A stretch of DNA of 64,000 nucleotides from Paludibacteraceae bacterium. Its GTDB lineage: Bacteria; Bacteroidota; Bacteroidia; Bacteroidales; Paludibacteraceae. A program made the translations under genes and the position numbers. Below, piece by piece: positions 28,249 through 37,846 of the stretch. Below the pieces are notes generated by a model, which was not told the DNA's origin, did no database searches, and saw nothing but the letters and a program-made list of their open reading frames with translations. The DNA lies in assembly GCA_017450435.1 (NCBI GenBank), contig JAFSTO010000071.1, positions 82,101 through 146,100 on the forward strand. The letters are read 5' to 3'. Positions within the stretch are counted from its first letter, which is position 1. The number at the start of each line of letters is the position of its first letter.

Positions 28249-31200
28249 AGCCTTACTACTTTTTTACATTCATTATCCTGCTGCAGCAGATATACTCCTG
28301 CCGGCAGCATTGTGTTAATGTCGGACTGCTTGCTGCTCCGGAGCAGTTTGCCGGTCACGTCGTATATTCTGACATTCCGCTGTTGCTGCCGGGCAGCATC
28401 AAGCGATGTAGTCACATCGGTTTGCTCGGTGGAGCCGGTGTTCTCCATCTTTTCGATGATGAACCGCGGCTCGCCCCCTAACTCGTTATACTGAAGTTGG
28501 TACACGGCCCCTGCCGCTAATGGCAGTAAGTCGCCGGTTACAAGGTCGCGCAGTGCAAGGTTCTCAACCGTTGCGTAAGTGCACGAAAGAGTGAATAAAC
28601 GCTGCCTGTCGCACCGTATGCCAACCTGCATTCCACTAAGGTCATCAGCAGCACACACGGCAAGACGTCCGTCGTTATCAGATGACCGGGCATACAAGTT
28701 GAACATTCCTCCGTTGATTTGCCAAGCGTCAGCTCCTCTGTCGTAGTCCGATGTATAGATATCGCTCTGCAGCAGATAGAGTCTGTCGGCATAGCCGTCA
28801 GCCGAGAGCGTCAGCGCCACCGAATGAATAACGGTATCTGCTTGCTCTTCATTCCCCTCAGCTATCATCTCCTGCTCCTCTGTCATTCCTCTCTCGCTGC
28901 TCACCACCCTCATCGGTCGGTTGCCGTATGCGGTGTAGTTACCCTGCCAAACAAGGCGGTTATAACTGAGTTTCAGCGTTGCGCCCTCGCCGGTGGCATT
29001 GACGCGGAAGCCCTGCATAGGCGGTATGACAGCCGGCACGGCACCGGAAGAGGCGGTTATCAACGCAGCCAGTGTAGCACCATCGCCCACAGGCACTGCC
29101 ACATACTGACCTGCAGTGGTGCCGCGGTCCTGAGTGAAAAGCGTACCGCTTTGCTGCAACGCCAACCACTGCGCCTTAGAACCGGTGTTATAGAGATAGA
29201 CTGTCGGCTCTACATCGCCCACGAAGTCCGTTGTACGGAACTGCGTCAGGTCAATAGGTGCGGAGAAGGAGTTAGCCAGCAGGTTGAAGCCGTCGTCCTG
29301 CGAGTCAGCATGACCTGCGTGGTAGGAGAGGTTAACTATAATATCCGTTTGGTTAGACGTCAGTTGTCCCTCGTACTCATGCATCATGCCGTCGGCGTTC
29401 TTCTTCTGCGTGGTGCAGTAGCCTTCGAATGGCTGCATCTTGCCGTTATTGCCTGTCGTGGTCCATTCGGCGGTCTGTTCGTCCCACTTATAGACCCACG
29501 AGCCGTAATAGGTGTGTTCCAGCGTCACGGTGCTTGCCGGTGTGACGGGCGAGCCCACATACTGCCATGCAGCGCTGTTGTCCTCACCGCGCGAGGCATC
29601 GTAATAACCCACCGAATATAGTTCAACCCTTGCTGTCGGCATCTCGCCCGTGTAAGCCGGATTGATACGCAGGAATCCCGTTTGTCCCTTCTCTTCGCCT
29701 GTGGTGGCAGCCCTCAGCACAAGGTTCTCCGCCGTAGCCCCCACCACGCCGCCTGCGCCGACGGTCAGACCGCCTGTCGGAGCCACATTAAGCACTGCGT
29801 CGTTCTCAATACGCACACCATAGACGCTGACAGGAGTGTTAATAACAGCATCATGGCGAACAACAGCCCAGTTCTCGCTGCCGGGTTGCTCCTCGTCCGA
29901 CCAGTTGCCGTCGGTAGCCCATGTCGAGGTCTGCTCGTCGGTGCCGTGACCGTCGAGGATAAACTCCTTACGGGTGATTTGCTCAAGGGTGAAGTTGCGG
30001 TACCAGAGTACGTCGCCGTCCACCCACGAGGGCTTGTGCAGACCGTAATGCACGGTGCCGGTGCCGTCGCCCGCGTCGGCTACGTAGAGGAAGATATAGT
30101 TTTGGAACCTGCCGGCATCGAAGCATGCCGCCGCGTTGGTCTTGGAGCCGGGCACGGGCGTGCCGTCGGCGTAGATGGATTTTATCTGCGTCTTCTGTCC
30201 GTTGGCGAACATATACGCGAGTATGTTCTCGTGTCCCGTCACTCCTCTGTTCTCGTATGCCACAAGGGCAGGTGCGGGACGGTAGCAGGCTTCGAGCGTC
30301 AGGCGGTAGAGACCGGCGGCGACGGTGACGGTGTTCTCGTAGGAGTACGAGTCCGAGGTGCCGTTGTTAGTGCGCACTGACGCTTGTTCCGTGATGGTGA
30401 CAGCGGGCAGCGTCTCGGCGCTGAAGTCGAACTCCGCCATCGCCTCGTTGAGCGACTCCCATGTGGCATCGCTTCCGAAGTCGGGTGAGGCGGCAGCGGC
30501 GGCTTGTGCCTGTGCGTCCTGCAAGGCGCTCATGCGGGCAGGGTGCCGGTCGGCATGTTCAAGCGTCCAATGTGTGGCGGCGAAGCCGTCGGTGGTGAGG
30601 GTAAGGATATCGTCGCTGACGGTGATACTCCGCCCGTTGGTGCCTACGCCGTTGGCGGACTGCAGGGTATAGGTGCCGTCGGTCTGCTCCTGCATCAGCC
30701 ATGAGCTGTTGGTAGTGTTGTCGGTGTAGATGTCGTGCGACGTGCCGTCCTCGAAGAGGTAGAGGCGGTTGTCGTAGAACTGCAGGTGGGTGTAGTAGTT
30801 GGTGTTGTCGGGAGTGGTGCGTGTGATACGCGCGGGGACGCCGTACTCGTCCTCTACGGCGCGTGTGCTCCACGTCTTGCCGCGGCTAAGGTACTTGTCC
30901 GTCGCCTCGTCAAGGAGGTAGTAGTCGCCGATAAGTTCGGTTATCTTAATGTCTTTGAAGAAACCTGCGTAGTTGCCGGAGAAATATAATTTCAAATACA
31001 AGGTATTCGGTTGAAGCTGTATCTCGCCCGATTCCGTATATGAAGTATGACTCCCGCTAACCGACCATGCCGTTGTCCATTTTGTGCCGTTTGTACTTTC
31101 CTGCACAATGAAATTGGCACTTGTTGTGGCTGTGGAGTTTTTATATTTGAACGATATCTTGTCAGGTGAGCCGTGGAACATAAATACAATGGATTTTGTG

Positions 31201-34200
31201 CCCCAGCTAAAACTTGACATAATATTATCAACACCAAGCAATATGGCATTGTCGCTGCTATTCCACGATGCAGTTCCCTCTTTACTCAAAGCATCGTTAA
31301 ATATGCCCTCGGTCATTACAAGTGGTACAGCAAGGTCCGGCATATCCATCGGAGTGAATGTGAAGGTCTTGGTTGTAGCAAGGAAATCTTCGTTCTCCGG
31401 CTGGCTTACCGTTATTGTGACAGACTGCTTCTTGTCAAGAATATACAAAGAGTCGTTCCTTACAAACGCAATAGATGAGTTGGAAGTGGTGTATGAGAGC
31501 GGACAATTCTCATAATCCGTGTTTTCAGAAACACAGACATTAGGAATAACCGTGTTGACGAAGTACGGATTGCTGTACGGATTGAATGTCAGCACCGGTT
31601 CAGGGCGTGACACACGAACCTCCACAGAACATTTCTGAGCCTTGTTATAAACAATCAGATATCCCTCATCCGCGGGAGTGGCATCTTCCGCACAATAAAC
31701 AGTTATCTCCGGTGTGGCGAATTTCTCGGAAGGAACAGTGATTGTTGAATCAACAAAGTTCCCTGAATGTGCAACAGTAAACTTCGGGTTGGTTGAATGA
31801 ACATGTATGTCTCCCCAGTCGCATTGGCTGTAATCCAAAGTGAATGTCTTTGTTTTTTGTGTTTCTACAGTCGGTGACAATGCAATAAAATCAGTCGAGG
31901 CGTTAAAGTATGTCACACGCGGGATGCGGACATTCTTGTATTTTTTAGTCCATGTCGCACCTGTTTTGGTGATAAACCTGATGTTTGTAGCCGTTTCCTC
32001 AATATCGTATGTAAATGTCTTATAACTGCCGGTCAGTGTCGGTTCCGCCAAATCGAGCCAGTTGGAACCGCCGTCAGTGGAATACTGAACAAAGAAATTC
32101 TGCGTTGCAAACCAGTTATCTATGTCAGGGTAATATGCCTCAAACGACAATTTTCCTTTCACACCGCTCGCAATAGCCATTGACGCTCCCTCCTGGATAG
32201 TACTCAGACTTTTCTCCGCATCCTGCTGCAACAGATAGCAGGCATTCGCAGCAACACCGGCAGATGTGACGGTTATAGTGGCTGTGGCACCATCATATTT
32301 GTACGTTGTATCTTGAGTAATGGTCCAAGTGGCAGAACCATTGACCGGCAATGCCTGAATTGTGCCCGTTGTACCATTGGTGGCAGTATATTTCGCAGAA
32401 GCGTCTCCTGATGTCTGCGTAATAGTTAACGGACGATTCGCATAATCCGTATTGCTTGCTGAAAGAACCACGGCTGTCTCATCGCCCCAAGTAAGGGATA
32501 TAGTGTTGCGCACCGAACCTCCGAGACGCACGGTAATGGCGTTGCTGTACTTGGTTGCATCAACGGTGACGGTCCTGGTAACACCCTTATACTTGTATGT
32601 TGCAGGCTGGGTGAAGGTGACGGTGTATACTCCTGCTTTCCTAGCATTGAGGTCAATGGCTTTGGTGGAAGAGTTATATGTCGCCGTCAGGCTGTCGGTA
32701 GTGGTGTTAGTCGTGACGTTTATCGCCGCGTCGCTATTGATAGATGATACAGCACAACTCCACGAGTCATCCACTTTCTTGGAATAAGAGGTAGCGGCGA
32801 CGGCAAGGGTGTTGTCATATTTGGTTACAGTGACGCTTATAGTGCATGACGCAGCGGTGTATTTGACGTTCTGTGCCTGACTGATAACGATAGTGGTAGA
32901 GCCCTCTCTGTGGGCGGTGATGGTGTTGGTTGCCGCGTTGTAGGTTGCCACAGTGTCCCTTGACGAGGTAGTCTCAACCGTAGCGTTGCTGTTCTTTGAG
33001 GTAACGACCGGTGTCCATGTATCATCCACCTTCATCGCCTTGCTTGTAGCAGCCACGGCAAGGGTGTTGCTTACGCGGGATACGTTGAAGGTATATACGG
33101 GATCGGGATTGGTAGCGAAGATACCGTCGTTCTCTTTCTGATGAAGAGTAACGGTGGTGGAGCCCTGCTTGAGGCCCTTTATAGTAAGTGTGTTACCGCT
33201 GCGGGTCACGCTGACGACGGTGCCATCGGAAGGAACGGCAGTGAAGTCACCATTGAGACCGTCGCTGACGTTTGCAAGTTCGATAGTGGCAGTGCCGTCA
33301 ACAAGCAAATCGCATGTCGTACCGCTGAAAGACGGCGTAAACTCAGGCACCTCTTTGTTGAACACATTGACGGTTTGGATTATCGGCGTGGCGGCGTTGT
33401 ACTTGTAGTTACCCGGCTGCGAGGCGGTGATGACCGCCGAGCCAATGCCGGCTGCCGTCAGTCTATTACCGCTCACTGACACCTTAGAGTCATCGCTCGT
33501 CGTGTATGTCACTGACAGCCCGCTTGAGGCTGTCGCCACTATATCCTGCGTCGCTCCAAGGAGCATGTTCTCCTCTATGGTCGTCCACTCGAGTGTCTGG
33601 TCATACTTGGAGACGCTGACATTGATTGTCTTGCTTGCCGCCACATATTGGCAAGACGCCGCTTGGTTGATAGTGATAGTGGCGGAGCCTTCACCGTGGG
33701 CAATAATCTTATTGTTCGTGACATCATAGGTCGCCACCGCAGCCTTGGTGGACGTTGTTGATATAGTGCCGTCGCTGCTGTTCGTGGTTATCACGCTTTT
33801 CCACTCGTCATCCACCTTCATATCCTTGCTTGTCGCCTCTACGGCAAGCGGGTTAGCAATAAGCACTCCGGTGCCGGAAAGGGTAATTGTAACATCAGAA
33901 AGGCCTGTATAAGAACTATGAAGAGTCAGTGTCGCGGAGCGAGGGCCATTGCAAGTCGGGCTAAAGGTAACAGTAATTTCCTTTGTCCCTTGTGTCGTTG
34001 AGTTAGAAACCGGTGTTGTTGCTGACACGCTGAAATCTGACGCATTAGTGCCACTGATAGAAGCCGTTATCTTATCCGCATGAGCATGGGTGATGGTTAT
34101 TGTCTGCGCCGAAGATGATGAACCTACATTAACACTGCCAAAAGCCAAAGACGACTTATCAGCCGTCATGCGAGCGAAGAGGGCGTAGTAAGTAGTTGTG

Positions 34201-34538
34201 GTAGTTCCTGTTCTTGGTCTTGAACAAGAAACTGATTGCCCGTTTGATGTCAAGCTTGTAGTAGATGTCGTAGATGTTGACCAACAACGAAATTTATAAT
34301 TAGCATTTACCTTATAATACAAATAATATTTATCAGATCCACTTGAAAGAATTGCAAAATGACTATTATTCGCACTTGTTCCATAAGAAGAAGTTGAGCT
34401 ACCATATTTGACCGCAACAGTGCCACCTTCAGATGGATTTGAGTTTGCAACACACTTAGAAGTGCCAGCCCATACACTACCACAGCCGACAAAAAGAAAA
34501 AGTATAGAAATTACTAACGAGAGTAAACGTTGTTTCAT
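28245..34538 (-). CDS. Giant secreted multidomain protein with T9SS type A sorting domain
   Basis: This protein has 2097 residues. It starts with a signal peptide (about 1-24), then an SEGGTV-containing beta domain (about 25-115), a choice-of-anchor-D/ASH-like Ig domain (LAFGSVNVGSSSSAQTITI, about 120-225), and a string of bacterial Ig-like repeats to about residue 760, three of them beginning LAV-x-ATS-x3-KVDD-x-W and two linked by KYDQTLEW or YDNTL. Middle parts show jelly-roll-like and discoidin-like stretches. The last 65 residues (NVRIYDVTGKLLR ... KKVVRL) fit a T9SS type A sorting domain, so it should be exported across the outer membrane and anchored or released. No catalytic motif is seen. 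A promoter lies about 245 bp upstream. Confidence 0.9.
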   Translation of the reverse strand: MKQRLLSLVISILFLFVGCGSVWAGTSKCVANSNPSEGGTVAVKYGSSTSSYGTSANNSHFAILSSGSDKYYLYYKVNANYKFRCWSTSTTSTTSLTSNGQSVSCSRPRTGTTTTTYYALFARMTADKSSLAFGSVNVGSSSSAQTITITHAHADKITASISGTNASDFSVSATTPVSNSTTQGTKEITVTFSPTCNGPRSATLTLHSSYTGLSDVTITLSGTGVLIANPLAVEATSKDMKVDDEWKSVITTNSSDGTISTTSTKAAVATYDVTNNKIIAHGEGSATITINQAASCQYVAASKTINVSVSKYDQTLEWTTIEENMLLGATQDIVATASSGLSVTYTTSDDSKVSVSGNRLTAAGIGSAVITASQPGNYKYNAATPIIQTVNVFNKEVPEFTPSFSGTTCDLLVDGTATIELANVSDGLNGDFTAVPSDGTVVSVTRSGNTLTIKGLKQGSTTVTLHQKENDGIFATNPDPVYTFNVSRVSNTLAVAATSKAMKVDDTWTPVVTSKNSNATVETTSSRDTVATYNAATNTITAHREGSTTIVISQAQNVKYTAASCTISVTVTKYDNTLAVAATSYSKKVDDSWSCAVSSINSDAAINVTTNTTTDSLTATYNSSTKAIDLNARKAGVYTVTFTQPATYKYKGVTRTVTVDATKYSNAITVRLGGSVRNTISLTWGDETAVVLSASNTDYANRPLTITQTSGDASAKYTATNGTTGTIQALPVNGSATWTITQDTTYKYDGATATITVTSAGVAANACYLLQQDAEKSLSTIQEGASMAIASGVKGKLSFEAYYPDIDNWFATQNFFVQYSTDGGSNWLDLAEPTLTGSYKTFTYDIEETATNIRFITKTGATWTKKYKNVRIPRVTYFNASTDFIALSPTVETQKTKTFTLDYSQCDWGDIHVHSTNPKFTVAHSGNFVDSTITVPSEKFATPEITVYCAEDATPADEGYLIVYNKAQKCSVEVRVSRPEPVLTFNPYSNPYFVNTVIPNVCVSENTDYENCPLSYTTSNSSIAFVRNDSLYILDKKQSVTITVSQPENEDFLATTKTFTFTPMDMPDLAVPLVMTEGIFNDALSKEGTASWNSSDNAILLGVDNIMSSFSWGTKSIVFMFHGSPDKISFKYKNSTATTSANFIVQESTNGTKWTTAWSVSGSHTSYTESGEIQLQPNTLYLKLYFSGNYAGFFKDIKITELIGDYYLLDEATDKYLSRGKTWSTRAVEDEYGVPARITRTTPDNTNYYTHLQFYDNRLYLFEDGTSHDIYTDNTTNSSWLMQEQTDGTYTLQSANGVGTNGRSITVSDDILTLTTDGFAATHWTLEHADRHPARMSALQDAQAQAAAAASPDFGSDATWESLNEAMAEFDFSAETLPAVTITEQASVRTNNGTSDSYSYENTVTVAAGLYRLTLEACYRPAPALVAYENRGVTGHENILAYMFANGQKTQIKSIYADGTPVPGSKTNAAACFDAGRFQNYIFLYVADAGDGTGTVHYGLHKPSWVDGDVLWYRNFTLEQITRKEFILDGHGTDEQTSTWATDGNWSDEEQPGSENWAVVRHDAVINTPVSVYGVRIENDAVLNVAPTGGLTVGAGGVVGATAENLVLRAATTGEEKGQTGFLRINPAYTGEMPTARVELYSVGYYDASRGEDNSAAWQYVGSPVTPASTVTLEHTYYGSWVYKWDEQTAEWTTTGNNGKMQPFEGYCTTQKKNADGMMHEYEGQLTSNQTDIIVNLSYHAGHADSQDDGFNLLANSFSAPIDLTQFRTTDFVGDVEPTVYLYNTGSKAQWLALQQSGTLFTQDRGTTAGQYVAVPVGDGATLAALITASSGAVPAVIPPMQGFRVNATGEGATLKLSYNRLVWQGNYTAYGNRPMRVVSSERGMTEEQEMIAEGNEEQADTVIHSVALTLSADGYADRLYLLQSDIYTSDYDRGADAWQINGGMFNLYARSSDNDGRLAVCAADDLSGMQVGIRCDRQRLFTLSCTYATVENLALRDLVTGDLLPLAAGAVYQLQYNELGGEPRFIIEKMENTGSTEQTDVTTSLDAARQQQRNVRIYDVTGKLLRSSKQSDINTMLPAGVYLLQQDNECKKVVRL

Positions 34539-34611
34539 TGTAGAAAGATTATTGTATTTACACAGATAATTGTAACGGGACCAGATAACAGAACACCAAA
34601 TAACTAATACC

Positions 34612-34690
34612 CTAAATGACCAAATGATAAAATAAATGGTACTTGGTACATGACCAAATGGTAAATGTTCGATATTCCCTTTCTTTACCC
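34612..34690. repeat. ATTTACC/GGTACC-type degenerate repeat in the leader of the giant gene
   Basis: On the minus strand it reads CATTTACCATTTGGTCATGT followed by ACCAAGTACCATTTAT and CATTTGGTCATTTAGGG. The same phrase occurs within the coding ends of the genes at 57103 and 59103. Confidence 0.65.
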
Positions 34691-34781
34691 GTAGAAGTTA
34701 ACAAATACCGACCTTGGGTAAAATATACGATTTTTAAGATTATTCTTATCAAAACGCACGTTTTATAGCCAAAATCAAGTA

Positions 34782-34789
34782 CAAAATTA
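34782..34789 (-). promoter_or_regulatory. Promoter of the giant T9SS gene with a long leader
   Basis: The minus strand reads TAATTTTG with TTGC exactly 19 bp upstream, the same layout as the other promoters here. It lies about 245 bp before the ATG at 34538, implying a leader near 235 nt. Confidence 0.6.
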
Positions 34790-34951
34790 AGCAAAATTTA
34801 AGATTGATGCAAATTTAACAACATAAAAAAGCACATTGCATAAAGGTAGTGTATTCTTTCTTAAAAAAAGACACAAACTATAATATTATTCACTGATATA
34901 ATTCTATTTTTACCAAGAATATGTAACCGAAGAAACGCTCCGGCAAAGCGT

Positions 34952-35015
34952 ACACGGTTTGGAGAGAGGGTAAAAAAAACGTCTCTACCGTGGATGAAAC
35001 GTAGCTGAACCGTGT
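34952..35015. repeat. REP-like palindromic element, copy 1
   Basis: Outer arms ACACGGTT and AACCGTGT enclose GAGAGGGTAAAAA and CGTCTCTACCGTGG. About 45 bp of it aligns with the element at 42793-42843 (shared CGTCTCTACCGTGG and GAAACG-x3-x-GAA). It is an extragenic palindrome of the GTCTCTAC type. Confidence 0.65.
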
Positions 35016-35078
35016 TTGAAACGCAATCTGATGTGAATATTATGACGTTAAATTATTGCAGGAACGAGAAAAAAGCAG

Positions 35079-35086
35079 TAACTTTG
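35079..35086 (+). promoter_or_regulatory. Promoter of psuG
   Basis: The box is TAACTTTG with TTGC 19 bp upstream (35056-35059). It lies 32 bp before the ATG at 35119 and excludes the upstream in-frame start at 35056. Confidence 0.8.
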
Positions 35087-35118
35087 CACAAAACACAAAT
35101 TGGTTTATAATTATTTCT

Positions 35119-36030
35119 ATGAACGCATATCTCAGTATCTCCGACGAGGTTCAGCATGCTCTGCGCGAAGGCAGAGCAGTAGTAGCCCTCGAGTCCACCA
35201 TCATCAGTCACGGCATGCCCTATCCTCAGAACGTCAGCACGGCACTGAGCGTGGAGCAGGCTGTTCGCGATGCAGGTGCTGTGCCTGCTACTATCGCCAT
35301 CATCGGAGGAAAGATGAAAGCCGGCTGCAGCAAAGAAGAGATTGAGTACCTTGGCAAACAAGGTCAGCAGGTTACCAAGGCCTCCCGCCGCGACCTGCCG
35401 GTGTTGCTTGCCCGCGGCATGGATGGTGCCACGACCGTCACTACCACGATGATGATTGCCTCGATGGCAGGTATCCGCGTCTTCGCCACCGGCGGCATAG
35501 GCGGTGTACACCGTGGGGCAGAAACAACGATGGACATCAGTGCCGACCTCGAAGAGTTGGCACAGACACCCGTCATGGTGGTATGCGCAGGAGCGAAGTC
35601 GATTCTCGACCTTGGACTCACGTTAGAGTATCTTGAGACGAAAGGCGTGCCTGTCATCGGCTATGGCACTGACGAACTGCCGGCATTCTACACTCGCCAT
35701 AGCGGTTTTCGCGTTGACTATCGCATCGACAGCCCCGCCGAGTTAGCCTCTGTTTATAAGGCACAACGGGCAGCAGGTCTCAAGGGCGGCATGCTCGTCA
35801 CTAACCCCATACCTGAGGAGTATTCAATGCCCGAAGATGTTATCAACGCAGCCATTGACAAGGCACTGCAAGAAGCGGCAGAGAAAGGCATACACGGCAA
35901 ACAGACAACACCGTTCCTGCTTGCCAAAGTCAAGGAACTGACGGGCGGCGACAGTCTTGCCGCCAACATACAGCTTGTGCTGAACAACGCGCGGCTCGCT
36001 GCTGAGGCTGCCGTGGAGATGGCAGAATAA
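35119..36030 (+). CDS. psuG: Pseudouridine-5'-phosphate glycosidase
   Basis: This is a 303-residue enzyme that splits pseudouridine 5'-phosphate into uracil and ribose 5-phosphate. The signatures ALESTIISHGMPYPQN (about 24-39), the TVTTTMMIA stretch, the FATGGIGGVHRGAE loop (about 126-139) and VVCAGAKSILDL are diagnostic. The ATG at 35119 is chosen because the promoter box lies between it and the upstream in-frame start. No PsuK kinase or nucleoside transporter is adjacent, so the substrate must be phosphorylated elsewhere. It is transcribed alone and ends at a strong hairpin. Confidence 0.95.
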   Translation: MNAYLSISDEVQHALREGRAVVALESTIISHGMPYPQNVSTALSVEQAVRDAGAVPATIAIIGGKMKAGCSKEEIEYLGKQGQQVTKASRRDLPVLLARGMDGATTVTTTMMIASMAGIRVFATGGIGGVHRGAETTMDISADLEELAQTPVMVVCAGAKSILDLGLTLEYLETKGVPVIGYGTDELPAFYTRHSGFRVDYRIDSPAELASVYKAQRAAGLKGGMLVTNPIPEEYSMPEDVINAAIDKALQEAAEKGIHGKQTTPFLLAKVKELTGGDSLAANIQLVLNNARLAAEAAVEMAE

Positions 36031-36034
36031 TAAC

Positions 36035-36117
36035 ACAATGCCGAAATGTCGAAATAACGAAATGTCGAAATGTCGAAATGCCGAAATGTCGGAATAACGA
36101 GATATCGGAATAACAAG
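36035..36117. repeat. 8-bp tandem repeat CGAAATGT
   Basis: About nine units of CGAAATGT, with variants CGAAATAA and CGGAATAA, follow the psuG stop codon and run up to the terminator hairpin. Confidence 0.85.
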
Positions 36118-36151
36118 CAACTCCGGTGCGCCAAGAGCACACCGGAGTTGC
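36118..36151. terminator. Hairpin terminator between convergent psuG and the Ig-repeat gene
   Basis: GCAACTCCGGTG and CACCGGAGTTGC make a perfect 12-bp stem with a 10-base loop. The following T-run is weak (CTTTATC), so Rho-independent efficiency is uncertain. Confidence 0.7.
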
Positions 36152-36173
36152 TTTATCAAAGAAAAATAACGTT

Positions 36174-37835
36174 TCAACGCATCAGTCTGCCTTCCGCGTC
36201 GTAGGTGCGGCCATCGAACGACACATAGACCGTGCCGTTATGAACGAACTTCTGCGCTGTGCGCAGTTGCTGCGGACTGAGTTGCTCCGTAGCGGTGGCT
36301 GTGCCGGGGTCCTGAACATTCGGGTCTGGCGCTATAGTGAACACCTGCATGATGACCGTCGTCGGCAGGTAGTTGTGGTTACCGGCGTGGTAGGCAACAA
36401 CCGTCACCTCACCTTCGTTCTCGGGCGTCACCACACCGTCTTCTATAGAGAGCAGACAGCGCGTATAGGCGTACGTAACGGGCAGTCCCGACGAGAGGAC
36501 GGCAGTGGCTGGCACAGGCGTACCGACAACGAGAGCGGTGTCTTGGTCAAGCCACGTGATGACCTGCGGAGCCTTGTTGACGGTCAGCCCGACGGGCAGA
36601 ACGGCATAATTGTATATACCCGTGTCGGCAGGCGTGAAGAGGAGCGAGAGAGTGTAGTCGCCGGCATCAAGCACGGTATCCGTGTCTATCTCAAGCCACG
36701 ACAGAGCGCCCTCCACAAAACCGTTGTTCTCATGTAGCACAGCCTCTGCGAGCGTCTGACCATAAGTAAGGTCGTCGGCAGAAGCACTGACAAGCGGGTC
36801 TGCCTTGCGGATAACGAGGGTCTTCTCTATCCGGTTGGCGGCGTTGAACTTATAGTTGCCCGGCTGTGTGGCGGCAAAGGTGACTGTGCCGGAACGGACA
36901 ACGCGCAGGGTGGCACCCTCCACGTAGGCGATGCTGCTGTCTGACGACACATACTCCACGTCCAGACCGCTGGAGGTGAAAGCGTTGAACGACAGGCGGT
37001 CGGTGGCAAGGCACTCGGTAAGCGTCTGGTTCCACGTGAGCGTCTGGTCGTACTTGGAGGTGCTGCCCGACACTGCGATACGCGCCTCCCTGCCCTCGCC
37101 GGACAGGACTATCTCACCGCTGTGCCGACCGGCTTCTGCATGCGAATAATAAATGGTGAGGGTGGTCTTCTGATCGATGAGGTTCTTCTGCCCGACAGTG
37201 GCGAGCGACGCAGTAAAATGCGGGTCGGTGGAGGTGACTGTAGCCACAACGTTTGTCCATGAGACAGTCACGTTCTTCGAAGCAGGCGCATCATCCACCA
37301 TAGCCGACGCGGGTTCCCACTCCTCTATACCCACCGACAAGCGTTTGAGTTCGGTCACCATTATCTTGCGGAAAGCCACAGCGGTCTTGCCCGTTGCGTA
37401 GAACTTCAGGTAACGCGTGGAAACAGAGAGTCCCACATTGACTTTGGTATCGGTGGAGATGGTGTTGCCCTCAGCGGTGTACACTTGCGACCAGTTGTTA
37501 TGGTCAGGCGACTGATACACCGTCAGCGAACCGCCGCTGCCGCCTTGCCACGTGAACGACAGGCTGTCGGCTATGCCTGTCTGCGACAGGGCTATCACAC
37601 ACTCGTCCTGATACGGATCGCCGCCTATTACAGGAAGAGTGACAACAATTTTCCCCAGTTTCAGACCGCCTCCTATACCCAGTGTGGGGTTTGACCAACT
37701 GACGTTTTCGGTCTTGGAAATGACAGTCATGGCGTTGTTGAAGTCGTCAGAACCGAACTCCGTGTCCCATGCAAGCTGCGCATACATCGGAAAACTGAGC
37801 ACAGCGGCAAGCAGGACATTGATAATCTTTTTCAT
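36174..37835 (-). CDS. Secreted Ig-repeat (MBG-like) protein with short C-terminal tail
   Basis: This 553-residue protein has a signal peptide (about 1-19), an N-terminal jelly-roll-like domain (about 20-165, SLTVYQSPDHNNW and TRYLKFYATGKTAV), an ASH-like stretch, a bacterial Ig-like repeat linked by KYDQTLTW (about 262), and MBG-like repeats with DLTYGQTL and ITWLDQDTALVVGTPV. The KYDQTL module closely resembles one in the 2097-residue protein. The C-terminus (KFVHNGTVYVSFDGRTYD) is the short tail type found on four other proteins. It begins 11 bp after the GH3 ligase gene, so the two may share the promoter at 39582-39589. No enzymatic motif is visible. Confidence 0.85.
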   Translation of the reverse strand: MKKIINVLLAAVLSFPMYAQLAWDTEFGSDDFNNAMTVISKTENVSWSNPTLGIGGGLKLGKIVVTLPVIGGDPYQDECVIALSQTGIADSLSFTWQGGSGGSLTVYQSPDHNNWSQVYTAEGNTISTDTKVNVGLSVSTRYLKFYATGKTAVAFRKIMVTELKRLSVGIEEWEPASAMVDDAPASKNVTVSWTNVVATVTSTDPHFTASLATVGQKNLIDQKTTLTIYYSHAEAGRHSGEIVLSGEGREARIAVSGSTSKYDQTLTWNQTLTECLATDRLSFNAFTSSGLDVEYVSSDSSIAYVEGATLRVVRSGTVTFAATQPGNYKFNAANRIEKTLVIRKADPLVSASADDLTYGQTLAEAVLHENNGFVEGALSWLEIDTDTVLDAGDYTLSLLFTPADTGIYNYAVLPVGLTVNKAPQVITWLDQDTALVVGTPVPATAVLSSGLPVTYAYTRCLLSIEDGVVTPENEGEVTVVAYHAGNHNYLPTTVIMQVFTIAPDPNVQDPGTATATEQLSPQQLRTAQKFVHNGTVYVSFDGRTYDAEGRLMR

Positions 37836-37846
37836 ATATCCTTAAA

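Larger units (their letters stand above)
34539..35118. other. 580-bp divergent intergenic region between the giant T9SS gene and psuG
   Basis: This is an AT-rich region. From left to right it holds the long leader of the giant gene with a CATTTACC/GGTAC repeat (34612-34690), a minus-strand promoter (34782-34789), an AT-rich stretch, a REP-like palindrome (34952-35015) and the psuG promoter (35079-35086). I see no gene in it. Confidence 0.7.

Noticed and set aside
28719-30380. Plus-strand open frames of 300 and 232 codons opposite the giant T9SS gene
   Set aside because: They are shadows of the GC-richer C-terminal part of a gene with clear domains and sorting signal.
35056-35118. Upstream start for psuG
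   Set aside because: The promoter box lies between this start and 35119, so this start would not be on the mRNA.
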